Source of the DNA: an uncultured Clostridia bacterium
GTDB taxonomy: Bacteria > Bacillota > Clostridia > Christensenellales > UBA1242
Direction of reading: 5' to 3'
Length of the DNA stretch: 40,983 bases
Assembly: GCA_947584415.1 (NCBI GenBank)
Contig: CANPWN010000006.1
Span: 1-40,983 of the forward strand
Below, in pieces: positions 8,601 to 17,166 of this stretch; the stretch's first letter is position 1; each line of letters begins with the position of its first letter. Both the position numbers and the translations under genes were made by a program. The notes under the pieces are model-generated. The model saw only the letters and a program-made list of their open reading frames with translations. It did no database searches and was not told the DNA's origin.

Positions 8601-9896
8601 TCAATTTGGATAGATTGAAACATTAAACCTGAAAACCACCTCTTTCAAAAAATCAGACGGGTCATTTAGGTTTTTCATAATTTTTTTGGTTTCATTTCGC
8701 TTCCACCTGTAAAAACTGTCATATATTTGCAAAATATCAACATTTTCGCTTTTAAGTTTTTCAAGCACAAGCATTATGTCCTGTTTGACATTTTCTTCAA
8801 TCTCTTCCCTCACTTTTTCAGACACATAACTGTCCTTATGCTTCTTTTTTAGGTCATCTTTGTTTGAGTTCATTTCAACCAGAGAAACATACAATTTAAG
8901 ATTTGCGTTGTATATTGGCACGCCGTTTTCATATTCAAGATTTGTGATGATTTGCTTGCGGTTGACCCTGTAAACAAGTTCAGCATTTGAAAAATTTTCA
9001 TCAGTAAAGTCGGTTAGCACAAGTTCTGCGCCAATTGTTTTGGGGTTGAACCAATTGACTCCCCTAAGTAGTTCACGAGTTAAAATGCTCACCTTTTTCC
9101 CGTCTTTGATAATAAGTTCACTTCCATCATTGACAAGTTCTTTTTCCCCGCCCTGTGAAGCACTCTTTGACCCACTTTGTGCCGAACCTTTTTCACTGCC
9201 TTCGCCGCCAGATGACGCTCCTCCGCCACTTTGTGAGCCGCCGCCCCCGCCACTTGAGGAACTTTCAAGCGGGATTCCATTGATGTCGCCCTCAACGAGC
9301 GGAAAATAACTCATCATGAAACTGCGGCATGGCGAATAATAGTCCTGCAAATAAGCGTCAATGGTTGTGTCCTCCCATGAAATGTAATTTGAATTATAAA
9401 AGGATAATTCTTCCAAATTTATATCTGATTGCGAATTTAATTCTTTAATAAATTCAATAAATTCCTTCGTTTTCACATTTGTGGCAAGCAAGAGGCAACT
9501 TTGTGGCAAAGACTCCACCCTCACAAGATAATCAAGTGCGGGCGTGATGTCCTCTTCCAACAACTTTTCACTGACAACTGCTGTGTGAACATGAAAAAGT
9601 GACACGCTTTTGCCAATTTGTAGTGCCGCCTTTGTCAACGCCTCGCTCAAATTTTCACCCGTGCAAGTGTAAACCTCATAACTTTCCGCGTAACTTTGAT
9701 TTGGATATGACAAAAAGGTCAAAAGAGTGACCTCAAACTGCTTTTCATCATTTCTGTCTATGCCCACTGCTGTGACAATTGGGTTTGACACACTCTCCGG
9801 CGGAGATGTTATTGCTGATGGGAAGAAAAACAAAAGTATGAAAATAAGAGCCAACAACATGGGGGTGTGTTTGACTGCGTTAATAAATTTTTTCAT
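8601..9896 (-). CDS. gerAC: Ger(x)C family germinant receptor subunit, without a lipobox
   Basis: C subunit of a GerA-type nutrient receptor in the spore inner membrane. The ITSPPESVSNPIVTAVGIDR stretch matches the family N-terminus, and the C-terminal third has the usual alternating strands and Lys-rich helices. Two oddities stand out. No cysteine follows the N-terminal hydrophobic segment (about residues 12-30), so it lacks the lipoprotein modification site typical of GerAC and may instead be anchored by an uncleaved helix. Around residues 205-245 there is a Gly/Ser-rich linker that looks like an inserted flexible hinge between the two lobes. It overlaps the end of gerAB by 17 nt and is last in the operon. 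Confidence 0.85.
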   Translation of the reverse strand: MKKFINAVKHTPMLLALIFILLFFFPSAITSPPESVSNPIVTAVGIDRNDEKQFEVTLLTFLSYPNQSYAESYEVYTCTGENLSEALTKAALQIGKSVSLFHVHTAVVSEKLLEEDITPALDYLVRVESLPQSCLLLATNVKTKEFIEFIKELNSQSDINLEELSFYNSNYISWEDTTIDAYLQDYYSPCRSFMMSYFPLVEGDINGIPLESSSSGGGGGSQSGGGASSGGEGSEKGSAQSGSKSASQGGEKELVNDGSELIIKDGKKVSILTRELLRGVNWFNPKTIGAELVLTDFTDENFSNAELVYRVNRKQIITNLEYENGVPIYNANLKLYVSLVEMNSNKDDLKKKHKDSYVSEKVREEIEENVKQDIMLVLEKLKSENVDILQIYDSFYRWKRNETKKIMKNLNDPSDFLKEVVFRFNVSIYPN

Positions 9897-10968
9897 CCTC
9901 TTTCCCCCTCTTTTTTAACGAAATGAAAAATATGATTAGCGGCACAACAATTTGCAAAAAAATTGCAAGATAATTGACGGCGCTTTCACCAATTCTTACC
10001 ACTTCAAGATAATTTACAACTGATGAGACAACTATGCAAAAAAATGCAATATCAAAAACCGCAATTGAGTAGACGCGGGACAATTTTGAAAACACTTTCA
10101 TGAAACACTCGGTCAAAGCATAACAATAAAGGCTTAACTGCAAAACAGACAAAAACATCACAGTTAAAATTGATATGATATCAAGCCTGCCCAAATCAAT
10201 AAAACGATATGAAAAAGTTATGATATCAGATATGGCGTTTTTATATAAAAAACTTGTTCTTCCAAACGCCGCGTAAAACATAAAACATAAAATCAAAATT
10301 ATCACTGCGCTTGTGCAAAAAAAACCAATCATTTTTTTGACCATATTTTTTTCAATTTCCATTTTGTCCATAATCACAAATATCACCATCATGTCGCCAA
10401 AACAAAACAGATATTTAAACACTCCGGCGGCGAAATTTTTTGGCGGGCTGTCAATAAAGAGAGGAAAAGTTTTGTAATTTGCAACCGACAAAAACAAAGA
10501 AAATATCAAACATGATATTATGAACAAATAAAAAAATTCGCACCCTCTTGCAAGCGGCCTTATGCCTCGCAAAACGGAAGTTGTCATGGCAAGCATAAAA
10601 ATGAAAATGAAAATATAATAACTTGCGTCAATATAAACTTGGACATGAAAATACATGTAAGATATGTTAAAAATTAACATAATTTTAAAGAAAAAGTATA
10701 AAAAAAGCAAAAAATACACTATTTTTGCAACAATTTTGCCAAAATGAAGGGTTATTATGTCATAAAAACTTAAAAGCGGATAAACTTTTTTTATCTTCAA
10801 AAACATCATCAAAATGCCAAATTCTATTGCCAAAAGAAGCAGCAATATAAAAAGCCCATCTGCTTTGGAATTTTCATACAGAAGTGAAGGCAACACCAAA
10901 ATTTTGTTTGCAAAAAGAAGTAGCGACATGATTATTCCGCACTGCCTTGTTGAAATTGTCTGTTTCAT
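9880..10968 (-). CDS. gerAB: GerAB/GerKB family spore germination permease
   Basis: Integral membrane B subunit of the germinant receptor, from the APC transporter superfamily, thought to bind the amino-acid germinant. The 362 residues show about ten hydrophobic segments. The N-terminal TISTRQCGIIMSLLLFANKILVLPSLL is typical of the family's first helix. Its ATG overlaps the gerAA stop (ATGA), and gerAC starts before it ends, giving the standard A-B-C order and tight translational coupling. Confidence 0.9.
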   Translation of the reverse strand: MKQTISTRQCGIIMSLLLFANKILVLPSLLYENSKADGLFILLLLLAIEFGILMMFLKIKKVYPLLSFYDIITLHFGKIVAKIVYFLLFLYFFFKIMLIFNISYMYFHVQVYIDASYYIFIFIFMLAMTTSVLRGIRPLARGCEFFYLFIISCLIFSLFLSVANYKTFPLFIDSPPKNFAAGVFKYLFCFGDMMVIFVIMDKMEIEKNMVKKMIGFFCTSAVIILILCFMFYAAFGRTSFLYKNAISDIITFSYRFIDLGRLDIISILTVMFLSVLQLSLYCYALTECFMKVFSKLSRVYSIAVFDIAFFCIVVSSVVNYLEVVRIGESAVNYLAIFLQIVVPLIIFFISLKKRGKEDEKIY

Positions 10969-12383
10969 TTTAGCCTCGTTTTGTTTTTATTTTTAAAAGA
11001 TTGCGGACGGAGAAACATTTTTTGTGTCGGCGCTGTGATAAGGCTGTCCTTTAAGTCGCTTGCAACCCTTGGTGAATATGGGGCAAGATATGGCGCGCCA
11101 TAACTGTCAATTGAGGCAAGATATATGACAAGATAAACGCTTAGGCCAACTATGCCAAAAAGGCCAAGCGACCCGCCGACAAACAAAAACAGATGTTGCA
11201 ATATTGTCAGTTGATAGGACTCCTCTGGCACAGTGTAAAGAGCAATTTTTGCGATGGCAATTATGATAACCGCCGGCGGTGACAAAAGCCCTGCTTTGAC
11301 ACCTGTGTCACCCAAAATTAGTGCACCGACAATTGATGTTGCAAGGCCAAGATAACTTGGGAGTCTTAAGGAAACTTCATAGAGGATTTGAAAAAGCAGG
11401 TCAACGAACAACATCTCCAAAAACGGAGTGAAAGGCAGACCTTTGGTCGTGTTTGTGATTGTAATCAAAAATTTGATTGGGATGACATTTTGATGAAATA
11501 TCCTAAGTGCGACATACGCCCCTGGCACAATGACCGCAATAATCATTGCAAGCACTCTGACAATGCGGATGAAAGAAGCATAAATGTGAGAAGAATAATA
11601 ATCATTGCTTGCCTGAACCTCTTCAAAAAAGATAAATGGCACAGTTAAAACTATTGGAGAGCCGTCAACAATGATTGCGACCCTGCCTTCCAGCATTTTT
11701 GCAGCAATAATATCCGGCTTTTCAACACTTCCCACCTGTTTAAAGAGCGAGTCCGGATGTTTTTCCAAAAATTTGATTATGTAATAAGAGTCAATTATTC
11801 CATCAATATCAATTTTTTTGAGTTTCTTTTCAACCTCTTTGACAATTTTGTCCTCCGCCACACCTTTGAGATAAGCAAGCACAATTCGTGTGTGAGAATA
11901 TTTGCCAACATAAACATCTTTAAGTGTCAAATTTTTATTGTAAAAGCGCCTGCGAATAAGGGTTATATTGGTTTTTATGTCTTCCGTAAACCCTTCCCTT
12001 GGCCCTTGAATTACAGCAGATGTCGGCGGCTCAGAAGGCGTTCTTGCTGGAAATTTTTGAATATCCACGGCAAGCAATTTTTCCTCACCATCAAGCGCAA
12101 GGACAACATTTCCAAGCAATATTTTCTCGCACGCCTCTTTTAACTCAATTTCGCTGATGTCGGAGGTTTTTAAAATCATTGACATGAGATTTTGTTTGTT
12201 TATTTCAAGCCTGCTTTTAACTATTGGCTCGTAAATTCCTTCAACAAACAAAACATTGTCAATCATGCTTTTTAAATAGATGAGTGCCACGCTTTGCTCA
12301 TCTTTTTTCAGAATTCTGCTTGTGACATCACTTGAGTTGTTTAACTCTTTTTTTAAGTTTTGAGCAATTTTTTGAACATCCAA
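10965..12383 (-). CDS. gerAA: GerA family germinant receptor subunit A
   Basis: A subunit of a spore nutrient receptor. Residues 1-245 form the cytoplasmic N-terminal region (DVTSRILKKDEQSVALIYLKSMID-type start, then EPPTSAVIQGPREGFTEDIKTNITLIRRR, which is highly characteristic). After about residue 245 there are several membrane helices, with FTPFLEMLFVDLLFQILYEVSLRLPSYLG and the TGVKAGLLSPPAVIIIA block conserved in the family. The start is the TTG at 12383, 8 nt after AAAGGAGGT; no ATG is available in this frame nearby. The Shine-Dalgarno lies in the loop of a terminator-like hairpin (12383-12417), which could regulate expression of the receptor. Its presence suggests a spore-former or recent descendant. 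Confidence 0.92.
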   Translation of the reverse strand: MDVQKIAQNLKKELNNSSDVTSRILKKDEQSVALIYLKSMIDNVLFVEGIYEPIVKSRLEINKQNLMSMILKTSDISEIELKEACEKILLGNVVLALDGEEKLLAVDIQKFPARTPSEPPTSAVIQGPREGFTEDIKTNITLIRRRFYNKNLTLKDVYVGKYSHTRIVLAYLKGVAEDKIVKEVEKKLKKIDIDGIIDSYYIIKFLEKHPDSLFKQVGSVEKPDIIAAKMLEGRVAIIVDGSPIVLTVPFIFFEEVQASNDYYSSHIYASFIRIVRVLAMIIAVIVPGAYVALRIFHQNVIPIKFLITITNTTKGLPFTPFLEMLFVDLLFQILYEVSLRLPSYLGLATSIVGALILGDTGVKAGLLSPPAVIIIAIAKIALYTVPEESYQLTILQHLFLFVGGSLGLFGIVGLSVYLVIYLASIDSYGAPYLAPYSPRVASDLKDSLITAPTQKMFLRPQSFKNKNKTRLK

Positions 12384-12417
12384 AAAAGCATACCTCCTTT
12401 CGTTTAGTATGCTTTTT
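12383..12417 (-). promoter_or_regulatory. Terminator-like hairpin enclosing the gerAA ribosome binding site
   Basis: On the minus strand AAAAAGCATAC pairs with GTATGCTTTTT (11 bp) around a 13-nt loop that contains AAAGGAG; the U-run runs straight into the TTG start. It can be read as the terminator of the upstream gene, as an RNA element limiting gerAA translation, or both. Confidence 0.6.
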
Positions 12418-12427
12418 GAAAATCTAA

Positions 12428-13330
12428 TTATTCAATCACAACATTTGTGTCCGCATAAGAATAAGTGTTATGGCTGTCTGTGACCACTGTCACAGTTAAT
12501 GGCGAAGAGAGTTTAAGTTGTCTGACATCATATTTTAAGATGTAAACGCCGTTTTCTTGAAGTTCAGACAAACTTAAAGACAAAATTACTTCTTTTGGCT
12601 CACTTTGGCTCTTTAAAATGACTTGTTTGATTTTGTCTTTACTTTTAAGAACCAAATATTTTTGGTTATTTATCACCGCACTTGTTATTTCTGCAATTTC
12701 ATGGTCGAGCGTTAAATGGATGGTTGAACTGTCGCTTTCCAAAAGCCCATCTCTGTTTGACACTGCAACAACATAAATGTTTCTTTCTCCGCCCATGATT
12801 AAAGCTAAATCCATGTTTGTTGAAGTGGTTGGCAATTTTTCAGTTTCACCCTTGTCAATATAACGAACTTCATACCCGTCTGCCCCCTTCACTTCATCCC
12901 AAGAGATGAGGTTTGCTTGAGCGTCATATTTTATCTCTCCTGGTGAGTGAAGTCTAATTTTTGGCGTGAAAGTTGTGCTTTTGCCATAATCTCCTGCAAG
13001 CACGCCCGCTTTTTCCACCAAACAAACTGAAACTTGATATTCACTTCCAAGATGAAGAGTGTCATCCCACAAATATGGCGTAATATCCAAAATGTGTGAG
13101 TCAGATGATATTTCCTTCGTTTGACCAGCCGTCACAAATTTAAACCTGTAAGTTCTTTCGCCTTCTGCACGCTGGGTTTCAACCAAAATTTGATAGTCGC
13201 TCGCGTTTATTGTCACCTCATTTGCGCGCTTTGGTTTAAGCAAGAAAACAAGCAAAAGAATTGCCGTGACAATCAACACAACGGCAGATACAACACTGAC
13301 TGAAATTATTATTTTTTTCTTTTTTGTCAT
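12428..13330 (-). CDS. Membrane-anchored protein with fibronectin type III-like repeats
   Basis: A 300-residue protein I cannot name. A Lys-rich start (MTKKKK) and one long hydrophobic helix (about residues 6-34) are followed by strand-rich segments. The central part (about 120-200) has IKYDAQANLISWDEVKGADGYEVRYIDKG, the typical Trp and Tyr pattern of a fibronectin type III module. A second, less clear module precedes it. The ATG at 13330 is chosen because the signal-anchor begins there. A consensus promoter ends 6 nt before it, so the mRNA may be leaderless. The stop is 44 nt before gerAA, with the hairpin at 12383-12417 between. Confidence 0.75.
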   Translation of the reverse strand: MTKKKKIIISVSVVSAVVLIVTAILLLVFLLKPKRANEVTINASDYQILVETQRAEGERTYRFKFVTAGQTKEISSDSHILDITPYLWDDTLHLGSEYQVSVCLVEKAGVLAGDYGKSTTFTPKIRLHSPGEIKYDAQANLISWDEVKGADGYEVRYIDKGETEKLPTTSTNMDLALIMGGERNIYVVAVSNRDGLLESDSSTIHLTLDHEIAEITSAVINNQKYLVLKSKDKIKQVILKSQSEPKEVILSLSLSELQENGVYILKYDVRQLKLSSPLTVTVVTDSHNTYSYADTNVVIE

Positions 13331-13336
13331 AATAGT

Positions 13337-13365
13337 ATTATACAACATAAAAAAAATGATAACAA
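13337..13365 (-). promoter_or_regulatory. Promoter of the fibronectin-like gene, possibly leaderless
   Basis: Minus strand TTGTTA, a 17-nt spacer and a perfect TATAAT, then six bases (ACTATT) and the ATG at 13330. There is no room for a Shine-Dalgarno. Confidence 0.6.
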
Positions 13366-13388
13366 ACAATTTTTATTAAATTTTCATA

Positions 13389-13417
13389 TTGACAAAAGAT
13401 TATTATTGTGGTAAAAT
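13389..13417 (+). promoter_or_regulatory. Promoter of the small membrane protein at 13441
   Basis: TTGACA, a 17-nt spacer, TAAAAT, with an extended -10 TG. It diverges from the promoter at 13337-13365. Unlike that gene, the transcript has a normal leader with GGAGGG before the ATG. Confidence 0.75.
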
Positions 13418-13440
13418 ACTATTGTAACTTGGAGGGAAAA

Positions 13441-13857
13441 ATGATTGACATTAAATTTTTGACTGATTTTCAACTTGTAACATTTGTGCTTGGCATAACA
13501 TTTTCAATTCTGAGCGTTGCAATGGTGTTTTACTCACTCAGACATCCAGATGGTTTTAGAAACACATTTTTGAAAGTTTTGTTTATTGTTGTTCTGCCAA
13601 TGATAACTTACACAATGTGGTTTGCTTGCGTGTTCGCCGCTTACGAAATTTTCAATTCAAGTGAACTTTACATTATGTTGCTTTCACTTGCTTGCGGAAT
13701 TGCACTTGGCGGACTTACAACTTTGATTGCTTGGGGAATTCACAGACTTTACATCAGGCGTCAAAGAGAATACGAAGAAGATGTGATAATTGAAGAACAA
13801 CCTGTTGAAATCAAATTGATTGAAGCACCAAAAGAAAATAATAAAAATGAAAAATAA
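13441..13857 (+). CDS. Small hypothetical membrane protein, about three helices
   Basis: A 138-residue protein, not recognised. Hydrophobic segments at about residues 8-30, 42-66 and 76-98 are followed by a basic stretch (HRLYIRRQRE) and an acidic then Lys/Asn-rich cytoplasmic tail. The ATG at 13441 is chosen because GGAGGG lies 5 nt upstream; an in-frame GTG at 13408 lies inside the promoter. It is a single-gene transcript between a consensus promoter and a terminator. Confidence 0.75.
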   Translation: MIDIKFLTDFQLVTFVLGITFSILSVAMVFYSLRHPDGFRNTFLKVLFIVVLPMITYTMWFACVFAAYEIFNSSELYIMLLSLACGIALGGLTTLIAWGIHRLYIRRQREYEEDVIIEEQPVEIKLIEAPKENNKNEK

Positions 13858-13883
13858 AAAATGACCAAATTGGTCATTTTTTT
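13855..13883. terminator. Bidirectional Rho-independent terminator
   Basis: AAAATGACC, loop AAATT, GGTCATTTT, with A- and T-runs on either side. It lies between converging genes (stops at 13857 and 13887) and serves both. Confidence 0.85.
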
Positions 13884-13886
13884 TGT

Positions 13887-14921
13887 TTACTTTTTATACT
13901 CTAAATATTTTTGCGGAATTTCAACTTCAGTGTCCATAGACTGGAAGGAACGGGTGAACACCGCTTTTGCATTTATATTTATGCCCAAAGTGAAAATTCC
14001 GTTTGACGCTATTTTTAAACTGTCAAATTTTTGTTCACAATAGATTTTACTGAGTCTGCCCGTCTTTTTTGAAATTGTGAAGGTGTAAGTGTAACTTGAA
14101 TATTTAACTTTATCAAGTGAGCCATTTGCATGATAATAATCAGAATAATTGTCAGGAAGTTTGTTAAGATTGTATTCCACTGTGATGTCCACATACTGAT
14201 TGTTGAAGGCATTGTCCATCCTTTTGACAACTTTGACAGTTTTTTCATTGATTGGAAGATTAAAGTCTTCGGCCGACAAATTTACATATCTGTCAAACGC
14301 ATCTGCATAAGTGTAAACACTCTTTCCTGCTGTTCCATCTGCAAGGTCATAAGTTCTGTTGATATAATTGCCCACCTCAGTTTCCACAACATTTACTTGG
14401 TCCACGCTTTTGTCCACATTGATTGCTCTATAGCCACGCCTGATGCCGTGATATTTGATAAGAGCATCTTCCATAATTCCTCTAAGGTCAAGGGGCTCTA
14501 TGCCATCATAATAAAACCAATCTTCTTGCAGGCTTTGGTCACCACAATTGTAAAGATTGCCGACCGAGTGTTGATTGAGTTTGCAACGGATTGGCATTGC
14601 AGAATAACCTGCCACTGTGCCCACACAATAAACACCGAGTTGATATGTAGATTTGCTGCCTTTCCCATTATTGAGAATATCAAGTGCATAATTGATAAGT
14701 TTAATTGCATTGGTCGGAATTTTCTCTTCTTCTTCGCTGTCTATCCCACCAGTCACGCCAGCGTCAACATCATTTGGCGGCTGCGTGTTTTGTTCAAGTT
14801 CAAGGTCACTGCCGGCTGTTGAATTGACCGGGGGCAAAACAAACGCTAACACAAGGTGTGCAATGCACAAAAACACAAGCGTCCAAACCAATATTTGATA
14901 TTTGACAGTCCTAGATTTCAT
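13887..14921 (-). CDS. Membrane-anchored hypothetical protein, paralogue 3 of a tandem family
   Basis: A 344-residue protein, third of three tandem paralogues. It opens with MKSRTVKYQILVW, a membrane helix (about 9-29), then an acidic Pro/Asp/Glu linker. The family motif IPTNAIKLINYALDILNNGKGS is near residue 75. The shared C-terminal segment YHANGSLDKVKYSSYTYTFTI-SKKTGRL precedes the last 55 residues. The sequence predicts an external domain of about 260 residues of unknown function. It has its own extended -10 promoter (14941-14969) and an AGGG 8 nt before the ATG. Confidence 0.75.
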   Translation of the reverse strand: MKSRTVKYQILVWTLVFLCIAHLVLAFVLPPVNSTAGSDLELEQNTQPPNDVDAGVTGGIDSEEEEKIPTNAIKLINYALDILNNGKGSKSTYQLGVYCVGTVAGYSAMPIRCKLNQHSVGNLYNCGDQSLQEDWFYYDGIEPLDLRGIMEDALIKYHGIRRGYRAINVDKSVDQVNVVETEVGNYINRTYDLADGTAGKSVYTYADAFDRYVNLSAEDFNLPINEKTVKVVKRMDNAFNNQYVDITVEYNLNKLPDNYSDYYHANGSLDKVKYSSYTYTFTISKKTGRLSKIYCEQKFDSLKIASNGIFTLGININAKAVFTRSFQSMDTEVEIPQKYLEYKK

Positions 14922-14940
14922 TTCGTTTCCCTATGGATAT

Positions 14941-14969
14941 AGAATAGCATAAATAAACTTTTATTTCAA
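14941..14969 (-). promoter_or_regulatory. Promoter of paralogue 3
   Basis: Minus strand TTGAAA, a 17-nt spacer, TATTCT, with a TG one base before the -10. Confidence 0.6.
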
Positions 14970-14982
14970 GACCATTTTTAAA

Positions 14983-16017
14983 TTATTTTGGCCACTCGTC
15001 ATAAACATGGGCAACTGTCTGCTGCTTGTCCATTGCATAGAAGTTTTGGATAAATGTTGCCTTGGAGTGAATTTCCACTATACCGCCCATGGCATAACTT
15101 GTGAACTCTTCTGTCCTTATCATTTGTGCAAGCCTGCCGGTTTTTTGGGATATTTTAAATTCGTAAGTGTAAGAGGTGTATTTAACATCCTGAAGACCAC
15201 CATTTGCTTTGTAATACAAACTAAGTTCAGGTGGCAATTTGGAAACATCAAAAGAAATTGTTATAAACTGATATTGAGGGTCTTTGAGCGTGTTTCTGGA
15301 AACAACACGGCTGTTTTTGTCATTAATTTCCACTGGAAAATCTCTTGAATAGATGACCTTGAAAACATTTTCAGCCTGAGCAAGATTATACTGCCTTTTG
15401 GTTGAAGAACTATCAGACAAATCATGTTTCCAATTTGCACATGTTGCGTCACCTTTGTTTATGCTGGTGGCGTTTGTTTCAACACAGGTCACTTTATTCA
15501 ATGTTTCTTCAACATTTATTGCTCTGTAACCAAATCTCAAAAGATGTTGGCTGACAAGAAGATTTTCAAGAAGTGGCTCAACTTTGTAATAAAAATAACT
15601 TTCTTCCAAACTTTCAGTTTTGTTTTTTGTTGTTTTGAAAGCCGCGTATTGCGTTCCGCTGACTGTTAAACCGCCAAGCCCTGGGACAAAAAAGTTTTGT
15701 GGCAATTTGCCTTCGTTGGAGATAATGTAAGTTCCATAACTGAGCGAGCCTTCACCATTATTATACAAATCAATTGCATATCTAATGAGCGGAATTGCGC
15801 TTGTTGGAACTTTTTGATTTTCATTTTTATCAGTATCTTCGCTGCCGCTTGGAGTTGTGTCGGCATCTATGTTCGGTGTGTCTGGAATTGTAATTTCAGG
15901 CTGAGCCAGTCCAGAATTTGATTGTGGAAAAACAAAAAGACTGACGCCTAAATAAGCGCCAAACAAAATGACCATTGACCACAAAAGAATATGGAATTTA
16001 ATGCCCCTGGATTTCAT
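14983..16017 (-). CDS. Membrane-anchored hypothetical protein, paralogue 2 of a tandem family
   Basis: A 344-residue protein from the ATG at 16017. It begins MKSRGIKFHILLW, matching paralogue 3 almost residue for residue, which supports this start over an in-frame ATG at 16029 that overlaps paralogue 1. It has the same plan: membrane helix, acidic linker, VPTSAIPLIRYAIDLYNNGEGS, and the C-terminal YKANGGLQDVKYTSYTYEFKI-SQKTGRL block. The start lies next to the paralogue 1 stop (TGATATG), so the two are translationally coupled and share a promoter. Function unknown. Confidence 0.75.
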   Translation of the reverse strand: MKSRGIKFHILLWSMVILFGAYLGVSLFVFPQSNSGLAQPEITIPDTPNIDADTTPSGSEDTDKNENQKVPTSAIPLIRYAIDLYNNGEGSLSYGTYIISNEGKLPQNFFVPGLGGLTVSGTQYAAFKTTKNKTESLEESYFYYKVEPLLENLLVSQHLLRFGYRAINVEETLNKVTCVETNATSINKGDATCANWKHDLSDSSSTKRQYNLAQAENVFKVIYSRDFPVEINDKNSRVVSRNTLKDPQYQFITISFDVSKLPPELSLYYKANGGLQDVKYTSYTYEFKISQKTGRLAQMIRTEEFTSYAMGGIVEIHSKATFIQNFYAMDKQQTVAHVYDEWPK

Positions 16018-16018
16018 A

Positions 16019-16978
16019 TCATAACCCATCTGAAAGCAAAACCGCTTTGTTCATTGTTGTGAAAGTTTGTGTGACAACAACATTTGAAGTCACATCAAAA
16101 CTGTCAAGAGCTTTCGACTTTAATGATTCATATCTTGTAACAGAATACAAATATCCATTTTTCTTGTTGATTTTAAATTCCATCTCAACACTTTGATATT
16201 GGATGTTTTTCATGTCACCTGATGCACCATAGTTATCTTTAAAATTCTGAGATAATGATGACATGTTGCGAACTTTAACCCTGATTGAGCGATAATTTGA
16301 GTTGATAACATCATCTTTGTCCCAAACAAGGCTTACAGTCTTTGCTGTGATAGAAACAGGATATTCCAGCCCTTCAATCAGTTTGATTTCAGAAATAGCC
16401 TCTGGAGTTGAAACAACCTCATTTCTCTGCCCTTCAGCGTTATAAGTTTGTTTGCGCCAATCAAAATTTGTTGTTTTGACAATTTGAGTTGTGTTGTTAT
16501 TCAAATTTGAATATAAGCCTAAAAAGTAATTGGCAACTTGGTTTGCCGCAACTGCAGGTGGATTTTCAGCATGATAAAAAAGTTTTTCCGCCACAACGCT
16601 GTCGCCAGCAGAATTAACTCCCCTTGCAATTGTTCCAACAACCTTTTGTGTGACTGAGATGTTTAATGTTGCAACATTTGTAAGTTCTGAAGTGTAAGTG
16701 CTTTCATAGCCAAGTCCATTGTTCAAAATGTCCAAAGCAAAAATAACAAGTGGCAGACCTTTTTTTGGCACGGTCACTCCTGGGTCAGGCTCTTCGTTCA
16801 TGCCTGGGTCTTCTTCCTCTGCAGGAGGTGGAGTTACATCCGCTGATTGTGAACTGTTTGCTTGATTGTCCTTTGTTTCTGATGGTTGGGTCAAAAAAAT
16901 AGTCATCGCTAAATAAACGACTACGAGGGCTATAAGACCAAACACCAATAAATTATATCTTAATTTTTTAAATGTCAT
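16019..16978 (-). CDS. Membrane-anchored hypothetical protein, paralogue 1 of a tandem family
   Basis: A 319-residue protein, the first transcribed and most divergent of the three. It has a basic start (MTFKKLRYN), a membrane helix (about 8-29), and a Ser/Pro/Glu-rich acidic linker. It then has VPKKGLPLVIFALDILNNGLGYEST and a C-terminal YGASGDMKNIQYQSVEMEFKI-NKKNGYL block equivalent to that of its neighbours. The ribosome binding site is weak (GGATGG, rather far upstream). The promoter at 17011-17039 is strong. No enzyme motif is visible; a sporulation or envelope role would be a guess. Confidence 0.75.
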   Translation of the reverse strand: MTFKKLRYNLLVFGLIALVVVYLAMTIFLTQPSETKDNQANSSQSADVTPPPAEEEDPGMNEEPDPGVTVPKKGLPLVIFALDILNNGLGYESTYTSELTNVATLNISVTQKVVGTIARGVNSAGDSVVAEKLFYHAENPPAVAANQVANYFLGLYSNLNNNTTQIVKTTNFDWRKQTYNAEGQRNEVVSTPEAISEIKLIEGLEYPVSITAKTVSLVWDKDDVINSNYRSIRVKVRNMSSLSQNFKDNYGASGDMKNIQYQSVEMEFKINKKNGYLYSVTRYESLKSKALDSFDVTSNVVVTQTFTTMNKAVLLSDGL

Positions 16979-17010
16979 TTTTAATCTGCCATCCCAAAAT
17001 TTGATATTTT

Positions 17011-17039
17011 ATAATAACATAAATTATAAGTTTAGTCAA
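17011..17039 (-). promoter_or_regulatory. Promoter of the tandem paralogue operon
   Basis: Minus strand TTGACT, a 17-nt spacer, TATTAT, with an extended -10 TG. Confidence 0.65.
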
Positions 17040-17166
17040 CAGAATTGATAATAATTCTTAAAAATCTTTATTTATACATTATTCGTCAAAATATGAAATT
17101 ATTAAAAATATCCTATTTTTAGGGGTTTTTAGGCTCGTCCTATTTTTTTTAAAACTAAATTTTTAT

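Noticed and set aside
13855..13883. Inverted repeat between two genes read as a recombination site
   Set aside because: The stem with flanking A/T runs and converging genes is better explained as a bidirectional terminator.
14130..14822. Open reading frame on the plus strand opposite paralogue 3
   Set aside because: The paralogue family supports the minus strand; the opposite frame shows Ile/Phe/Cys-rich composition typical of a shadow.
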